Of a DNA stretch of 10,571 nucleotides, positions 6,681 through 10,571 are shown one piece after another. This stretch comes from Chloroflexota bacterium (GTDB taxonomy: Bacteria; Chloroflexota; Ktedonobacteria; Ktedonobacterales; Ktedonobacteraceae): contig VBHI01000129.1 in the NCBI GenBank assembly GCA_005881495.1, positions 1-10,571 on the forward strand, read 5' to 3'. A program made the translations under genes and the position numbers. Numbering within the stretch: the stretch's first letter is position 1; each line of letters opens with the position of its first letter. The notes beneath the pieces are model-generated. The model was not told where the DNA came from and searched no databases. It was given only the letters and a program-made list of their open reading frames with translations.

Positions 6681-7313
6681 TCATAATGTTTCGTTAGAGC
6701 CAATCACACCCTCGGCTTCGGCTTGCTCACCACGCAGACTGACGATCAGGATGAATATGCTGATCACAAACACCCATGCCGGAAAGACCAGAATCAACCA
6801 AGATGTGAAGTCGCTGCTCACCAGCAGCAGCAACGCCACAGCGTAGGTGAGGAACACAAACAAACGCGGCATCACGCGGGTACGCATCCAGATGGTGCCC
6901 AACGAAATCATGAACACGCCCGCCATGCGAATGGCATACACTTTCATGATCGTGTACATAGCCGCGCGCCCAAAGACAATGACGCCGCTCTTCGTTAACG
7001 TGTCCGGTTCGAGGGCATAGCTGCTAATGATACCGCCCGCGACCGCAGCGGAGGCAAATATCATCGCAAGAAAAAGTAACCCGCTGCCAAAGAAGACGGT
7101 CGAAAAGAATTGGTCTTCCAATTTTCCCAGGCGATCGCGCACCACGCCCATGAACCATGCGGCGGTAGCCGTCCCACTCAATTCCTCGGGGATGGCGAGC
7201 CTGATGAGCACTATACTGGTCGTGAACAACACCGCAAAGATGATCCCTGCGACCGCTGCGGCGCGCGGCGTCTTGAGGGCTTGACGCGTCAAGGTAACTT
7301 GTTGTTGTTTCAT
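6681..7313 (-). CDS. Integral membrane protein with about five helices, 210 aa, family not recognised
   Basis: Hydrophobic segments lie at about residues 19-40, 70-98, 124-143, 149-166 and 170-194. The N-terminus is short and basic (KQQQVTLTRQALKTPRAAA) and the C-terminus acidic (RGEQAEAEGVIGSNETL). No catalytic motif is visible. The start is ATG 7313-7311 with GGAGGAAG (7323-7316) just upstream, and a perfect TATAAT sits at 7419-7414 within promoter-like module C. It is monocistronic: a hairpin follows the stop, and the gene upstream on the same strand is the broken MFS remnant. The likely place is the cytoplasmic membrane; no function is assigned. Confidence 0.85.
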   Translation of the reverse strand: MKQQQVTLTRQALKTPRAAAVAGIIFAVLFTTSIVLIRLAIPEELSGTATAAWFMGVVRDRLGKLEDQFFSTVFFGSGLLFLAMIFASAAVAGGIISSYALEPDTLTKSGVIVFGRAAMYTIMKVYAIRMAGVFMISLGTIWMRTRVMPRLFVFLTYAVALLLLVSSDFTSWLILVFPAWVFVISIFILIVSLRGEQAEAEGVIGSNETL

Positions 7314-7413
7314 TGCTTCCTCCGAATGGTTGTGCTATGGTCCAGGACATGACAGGTTCTGGTCATTCACAGTGTCACTTTTCCTGACGGAAAGCACGTC
7401 AATCTCTGCTCCT

Positions 7414-7461
7414 ATTATAGCTTACAGGGATCAGCAATACAGCTTCAAAACACACTATTTT
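7414..7461 (-). promoter_or_regulatory. Promoter-like module copy C, upstream of the five-helix membrane protein
   Basis: Minus strand: AAAATAGTGTGTTT, TGAAGCTGTATTG and TATAAT (7419-7414), with the same 28-base spacing as the other copies. By hand 29 of 48 positions match copy B; conservation is in the upstream block and the -10, not in the bases just before the -10. It lies 100 bases upstream of the start codon. The ancestral MFS stop codon appears to fall inside this module (7457-7455). Confidence 0.6.
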
Positions 7462-7502
7462 TTTGCGCTGCTGCAAAGCGTATCCATCTGATGCGCCCAG
7501 AT

Positions 7503-7640
7503 AGGGTTCCCTTGTCACCCCATTCACTTCGTTCAGGGCAAGCTCTGAGTGCAGCGAAGGGTCTCTCTCAATGCGCCTCAAGATGCTTCGCTGAGTTTAC
7601 ACTGAGCGTAGCGAATGTGCTCAGCATGACAGGGTTCCCT
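7503..7640. mobile_element. MITE-like palindromic element with 10-bp flanking direct repeats
   Basis: AGGGTTCCCT occurs at 7503-7512 and again at 7631-7640. The 118 bases between begin with TGTCA (7513) and end in TGACA (7627-7631). Inside are two related palindromic units, CTTCGTTCAG...GAGTGCAGCGAAG (7527-7559) and CTTCGCTGAG...GAGCGTAGCGAA (7586-7615). There is no coding capacity. Units of TTCGCT/AGCGAA with TGTCA ends are, as I recall, a common Chloroflexota-type intergenic repeat. It interrupts the 3' end of the MFS remnant. Confidence 0.7.
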
Positions 7641-8127
7641 GTACGGATGGCCTCGTCTGGTCTCACGACTGTTGTGAATAGCACGCCACTGACCAGAAGC
7701 AACAGGGCAGCCAACAGGTACGCATTGTGTAATCCCTGGATGGCATCGTTTACTGCCCCCTGAACCAGGAGCCCGGTCACGAAAGGGGCAAGAAAACCGG
7801 GCAACGAGGCAAGAGCCACGATGACCCCCTGGAAGAACCCGCGGTGCGCTTGCGGCGTCACGTCCAGCACGATGGCGGCCAGCAGGGGAATAGCAGCTCC
7901 TACTGTCGCTGCAAGGATGAAGAACGTGACGGCTCCCAGCGTTGATGGAATTGTCACCGCCAGGAAGAGGAAGATGGCGCCCAGGATCAGCAGTGCCCCA
8001 GCCGGTAAGACACGGGATGTGCGAGCAAGACCCAGCCGTATGGTGAGATGCGTGTACGAGTATGGCTCTGCCCCTCACGTTCCTCCAACTGCTGATATTG
8101 CAGACTTGCCTCGGACATTTCAGGCAT
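7568..8127 (-). pseudogene. MFS transporter remnant: N-terminal half missing, frameshifted, 3' end altered by a MITE
   Basis: A start at ATG 8127, with AAGGA just upstream and 12 bases after the GAP gene stop, reads MPEMSEASLQYQQLEEREG and then loses frame. The transporter frame continues from 8074 as GAEPYSYTHLTIRLGLARTS and carries about four helices typical of the last third of an MFS protein, with the landmarks AAIVLDVTPQAHRG and PFVTGLLV. One extra G in the GGGG run near 8074-8071 would join the frames. Even joined, the protein would be only about 180 residues against about 400 for the family, so most N-terminal helices are absent. The 3' end runs into the inserted element and stops at TGA 7570-7568. 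Not expected to transport. Confidence 0.75.
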
Positions 8128-8139
8128 GAGATATTCCTT

Positions 8140-8820
8140 CTACCCGAACAAGACGCCAATCCCATCGCCAATCAGCTTGACGCCAAAGATCAGGAACAGC
8201 ACTGCCATCACCGCGCCGTTATTGGCGATGAGCCATGCCTTCCAACCGTTGAGCGTCTTTTCTGCGCTCGCTCCCGCGATCAGGTAATATAAGACCGGCG
8301 CAGCGATGGATACACTTGCCAGCACGATAAAGACGATCAATGCAATCACCTGCTGCGAGGTCGCCAAACCAGCTCCGGCGATGGTCGTCGCTGCAACGAG
8401 ATTGAGCGCGAGGTTTTTGGGATTCACGCCTGACAAGAGCGCGGCGAGACCGAGCGCGCGCCCGGCAGTGAAGGAATCAATCGCGGCCATCCATTTAGGC
8501 ATCCTGGCTTCTTCGCCTTCCTTAGGGCGGTTCTGCCACTGCCGCAGTGCGCCAAAGAGGAGCAGGACACCCAGCACGAGTTTGAGTATAGCCGAGAATG
8601 TAGATTCGGTGCTTGCTCCGAGTGACAGGCGCCCCGCGTTGACCAGCACCAGGACGATTCCGCCCACGACCGCCAAACCCAGGATCCAGCCGAGCAAAAA
8701 CGCGAGGCTGTTGGTGCGCGCCTGCCTGGTAAAGAGCATGAGAATGACGGCGACGATTGGCAGCGGACTGAGCGCGACGCCAATGGCTGGGGCCAGAATT
8801 TGACCTAAGACGTTGCCCAT
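8140..8820 (-). CDS. GAP-family (SfLAP-like, LysE superfamily) membrane protein, 226 aa
   Basis: About six helices: residues 5-30, 38-61, 77-93, 120-150, 156-181 and 203-225. Diagnostic stretches are ALSPLPIVAVILML (16-29) near the N-terminus and LLSGVNPKNLALN (128-140) at the start of the second half, which match the GAP/Sap family related to mycobacterial sulfolipid-addressing protein. Family members are linked to export of glycolipids or other small solutes; the substrate here is unknown. The start is ATG 8820, with AAAGGA about ten bases upstream. It is 36 bases downstream of the small membrane protein gene and 12 bases upstream of the MFS remnant, so the three form one transcription unit. 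Confidence 0.88.
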   Translation of the reverse strand: MGNVLGQILAPAIGVALSPLPIVAVILMLFTRQARTNSLAFLLGWILGLAVVGGIVLVLVNAGRLSLGASTESTFSAILKLVLGVLLLFGALRQWQNRPKEGEEARMPKWMAAIDSFTAGRALGLAALLSGVNPKNLALNLVAATTIAGAGLATSQQVIALIVFIVLASVSIAAPVLYYLIAGASAEKTLNGWKAWLIANNGAVMAVLFLIFGVKLIGDGIGVLFG

Positions 8821-8856
8821 ATGTCAATTATCCTTTCTTCCATTGATGGGTATTCA

Positions 8857-9153
8857 TTAATTTATACTACTGTAGCCAGGCATGCGCCTGCGATTCATAG
8901 CCGCACTGCTTCCATACGCCCCCATGTCGAGAAAGACTCCCAGGATCACCCAGAACCAGCCCCACCCGGTCAAGCCGACACCGGGGATATATGCGAGGAC
9001 ATACATCAAGGTGGTAAACGGCAAGAAGATAATACCGAGCAGCGGCACAATGAACGTGTCAAATGCGCGGTAGACTAACGGGGTGAACAACCAGATGAAG
9101 AACAAGGCCAGTCGCGGGAAACTGACCGCAAGTATGGCAAAAAGACAACCCAT
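8857..9153 (-). CDS. Small three-helix membrane protein, 98 aa
   Basis: Hydrophobic segments lie at about residues 3-27, 33-58 and 62-80, with the pattern FPRLALFFIWLFTPLVYRAF, PLLGIIFLPFTTLMY and GWGWFWVILGVFLDMGAYG. I recall similar 80-100 aa proteins as widespread uncharacterised membrane proteins in Actinobacteria and Chloroflexota; it is not a canonical Pmp3/YqaE. The start is ATG 9153, with AGGAGG (9167-9162) eight bases upstream. It is the first gene of the minus-strand unit with the GAP gene, under promoter-like module D. Confidence 0.85.
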   Translation of the reverse strand: MGCLFAILAVSFPRLALFFIWLFTPLVYRAFDTFIVPLLGIIFLPFTTLMYVLAYIPGVGLTGWGWFWVILGVFLDMGAYGSSAAMNRRRMPGYSSIN

Positions 9154-9225
9154 AATCGATACCTCCTAATCATAGAAAGATAGGTACAACTGCTATCCGC
9201 GGAAGAACAATTCATCGCTGTTAGC

Positions 9226-9273
9226 AGTATATCCGTTTGGGGACAATCGCGCATCTTCAGAACACGCTATTAT
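9226..9273 (-). promoter_or_regulatory. Promoter-like module copy D, upstream of the small membrane protein/GAP unit
   Basis: Minus strand: ATAATAGCGTGTTC, TGAAGATGCGCG and TATACT (9231-9226), standard spacing, 34 of 48 matches to copy A. Together with copy B it makes a divergent control region; the arms AACACGCTATT (9261-9271) and AATAGCGTGTT (9371-9381) are a perfect 11-bp inverted repeat 99 bases apart. The predicted leader is about 65 bases. Confidence 0.65.
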
Positions 9274-9316
9274 TGTGCGCCAGCGAATAGGGAAAAAACG
9301 CACTGTATGGGTGGCA

Positions 9317-9417
9317 TAGTGTGTTTGCACTAGGTAAGCTGACCACTTCCGGTGCTGTTCATGCGAACAAAATAGCGTGTTATGAAGATGTGCTTTCGCT
9401 CCAAAGCCAGTACACTA
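9317..9417 (+). repeat. 101-bp control-region repeat, copy B (upstream of the maturase gene)
   Basis: Gap-free match to 5827-5927 (88 of 101). The TGTTC-atgc-GAACA hairpin is conserved at 9356-9369; the neighbouring TAGTG/CACTA stem is only five pairs here. Its right half is module B. It lies in the 425-base gene-free stretch 9154-9578, which otherwise holds module D and a long leader. Confidence 0.88.
9369..9416 (+). promoter_or_regulatory. Promoter-like module copy B, upstream of the sulfatase maturase gene
   Basis: AAAATAGCGTGTTA, TGAAGATGTGCTTTCG and TACACT (9411-9416), 39 of 48 matches to copy A with identical spacing. The start codon chosen for the maturase is 162 bases beyond the -10 box, implying a leader of roughly 155 bases. 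Confidence 0.6.
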
Positions 9418-9578
9418 GTGACAGAGGTTCACGACTTTGCCAGCTACGACAGGATTGCAGCATGATGGACAAAAGCTGACCCACCTCTACTGATGCTACT
9501 ACAACCAATGAACTAGAAGAGGCTCTTGCTGGACAATGTCCTTGAGGCCTGTAGAAAGGTAGCCATAGAGCTAAGCAC

Positions 9579-10571
9579 ATGCAAATATCGAAGATCATCC
9601 CATTGATACCGACACAGGCAGTACCTGATACCATGCCGAGTCTACCTGCTACGTGGCCAAAGAACGCACCATCCTCCTTTCATGTCCTGGCCAAACCTTC
9701 TGGCGCCACCTGCAACCTCGATTGCACCTATTGCTTTTTCCTGTCGAAGGAGAAGCTCTACCCCAACAGCCGCTTTCGTATGAGCGATGAGACCCTCGAA
9801 ACCTACATCCGCCAGTCGCTTGAATCGCAGCGTGCCCCAGAAGTGACGATTGCCTGGCAAGGTGGCGAACCTACCTTGATGGGGCTGGACTTCTTCAAGC
9901 GCGCGATGGACTACGTCAAACAATACGCTCGTCCAGGCGTTTCTGTCCAGCATACGATGCAGACCAACGGCATCCTCTTGAATGTGGCCTGGTGCGACTT
10001 CTTCCGCGAACAGAACTTCTTGATCGGGCTGAGTCTGGATGGCCCGCAAGCCATGCATGATACCTACCGTGTGGATAAAGGCGGCGCGCCGACCTTCCAC
10101 AAGGTGCTGCGTGCCGCACAGCTCTTGCAAGCGCACCAGGTGGAGTTCAACATCTTGACGACCGTCAACGCTGCCAATGCCGATCATCCGCTGGAAGTGT
10201 ACCGCTTCTTGCGCGACGAGGTCTGCACGCACTTCATGCAGTTCATCCCGATTGTGGAGCGTATCAATGAACAGGGAGAAATTGGCTTTCAGGAGGGCAA
10301 CCAGGTGTCCGAACGCTCAGTAACGTCAGAGCAATGGGGCACCTTTCTGATCACGATCTTTGATGAGTGGGTGCGCCGTGATGTCGGCACCGTCTTTGTA
10401 CAGATGTTTGATGCGGCGCTGGCCTCCTGGTATGGCGCACCACCAGCCTTGTGCATTTTTTCGGAGACCTGCGGCAATGCCTTAGCGTTGGAGCATAACG
10501 GAGACCTCTACTCCTGTGACCACTTTGTCGAACCGAAATACTTGCTGGGCAATATCAAGCAGAAGCATATG
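9579..10571 (+). CDS. Anaerobic-type sulfatase-maturating radical SAM/SPASM enzyme, 3' end cut by the window (331 codons seen)
   Basis: Oxidises the active-site Cys or Ser of sulfatases to formylglycine with S-adenosylmethionine. The radical SAM cluster motif is C45-x3-C49-x2-C52 within KPSGATCNLDCTYCFF. Other core motifs are AWQGGEPTLMG, QTNGILL and LIGLSLDGPQAMHDTYR. The first SPASM cysteines are present: C292-x5-C298, then C313-D314 in YSCDHF, where the Asp matches the proposed catalytic base of characterised anaerobic maturases. The remaining SPASM cysteines lie past the window end. ATG 9579 is the first start in the frame (TAG at 9552-9554) but has no good ribosome site, only AGAAAGG 18 bases upstream; ATG 9633 would remove an 18-residue extension of no obvious function. 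The obvious client is the Cys-type sulfatase at 3-2354. Confidence 0.93.
   Translation, partial: MQISKIIPLIPTQAVPDTMPSLPATWPKNAPSSFHVLAKPSGATCNLDCTYCFFLSKEKLYPNSRFRMSDETLETYIRQSLESQRAPEVTIAWQGGEPTLMGLDFFKRAMDYVKQYARPGVSVQHTMQTNGILLNVAWCDFFREQNFLIGLSLDGPQAMHDTYRVDKGGAPTFHKVLRAAQLLQAHQVEFNILTTVNAANADHPLEVYRFLRDEVCTHFMQFIPIVERINEQGEIGFQEGNQVSERSVTSEQWGTFLITIFDEWVRRDVGTVFVQMFDAALASWYGAPPALCIFSETCGNALALEHNGDLYSCDHFVEPKYLLGNIKQKHM

Noticed and set aside
6107..6703. Minus-strand 198-codon frame opposite the DUF1269 gene
   Set aside because: Antisense shadow crossing the 6561-6595 hairpin and both neighbouring gene ends, with no family resemblance.
7449..7480. T-run and TTGC/GCAA stem as an intrinsic terminator for plus-strand transcription
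   Set aside because: No plus-strand gene ends there, the stem is only four pairs, and the same bases are better explained as promoter-like module C and the ancestral MFS 3' end.
7513..7630. CRISPR-like or tandem repeat array
   Set aside because: Only two imperfect palindromic units, with no regular spacing and no cas genes; the flanking direct repeats and TGTCA/TGACA ends fit a MITE better.
1..10571. tRNA or rRNA genes
   Set aside because: I saw no cloverleaf with a conserved T-loop and no rRNA-like stretches in the intergenic regions.

Overview
The window looks like a chromosomal segment of a moderately GC-rich bacterium. My best guess is a Ktedonobacteria-like member of Chloroflexota. The basis is the gene set (PAS-type arylsulfatase with an anaerobic-type sulfatase maturase, DUF2252, DUF1269, a GAP/SfLAP-family protein, a primase-type winged helix next to a sigma factor) and a short intergenic repeat rich in TTCGCT/AGCGAA palindromes ending in TGTCA/TGACA. 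The assignment is inference; there is no rRNA or other taxonomic marker.

Plus-strand left half: a complete Cys-type sulfatase (3-2354), a one-helix membrane protein with an acidic tail (2582-2932), a DUF2252 protein (3045-4469), an ECF-like sigma factor (4726-5349), a small primase-type winged-helix protein (5387-5701) and a DUF1269 membrane protein (6044-6559). Minus-strand block: a five-helix membrane protein (7313-6681), then a second transcription unit read 9153 to about 7568, holding a three-helix small membrane protein, a GAP-family transporter and a broken MFS remnant. The far right returns to the plus strand with a sulfatase-maturing radical SAM enzyme (9579 to the window edge, truncated). 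The window therefore opens with an enzyme that needs formylglycine and closes with the enzyme class that makes it.

The most interesting signal is non-coding. A 48-bp promoter-like module recurs five times, each copy correctly oriented in front of a gene: 2943-2990 (DUF2252), 5879-5926 (DUF1269), 7461-7414 minus (five-helix protein), 9273-9226 minus (small membrane protein/GAP unit) and 9369-9416 (maturase). It has a block like AATAGCGTGTTNTGAAGATG, then a fixed gap, then TATACT or a close variant. The spacing is identical in all five. Two copies (5879 and 9369) lie in a larger duplicated control region with two small hairpins. This points to a local regulon of mostly membrane-associated proteins plus the maturase, perhaps read by a dedicated sigma factor or activator; the sigma factor at 4726-5349 is an obvious but untested candidate.

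There is also evidence of rearrangement. A 118-bp MITE-like element between 10-bp direct repeats is inserted in the 3' end of the MFS remnant, and removing it restores a reading frame to a stop 15 codons further on. That MFS gene also lacks its N-terminal half and carries a frameshift. The last nine codons of the sigma gene, with flanking bases, are duplicated downstream of the DUF1269 gene.
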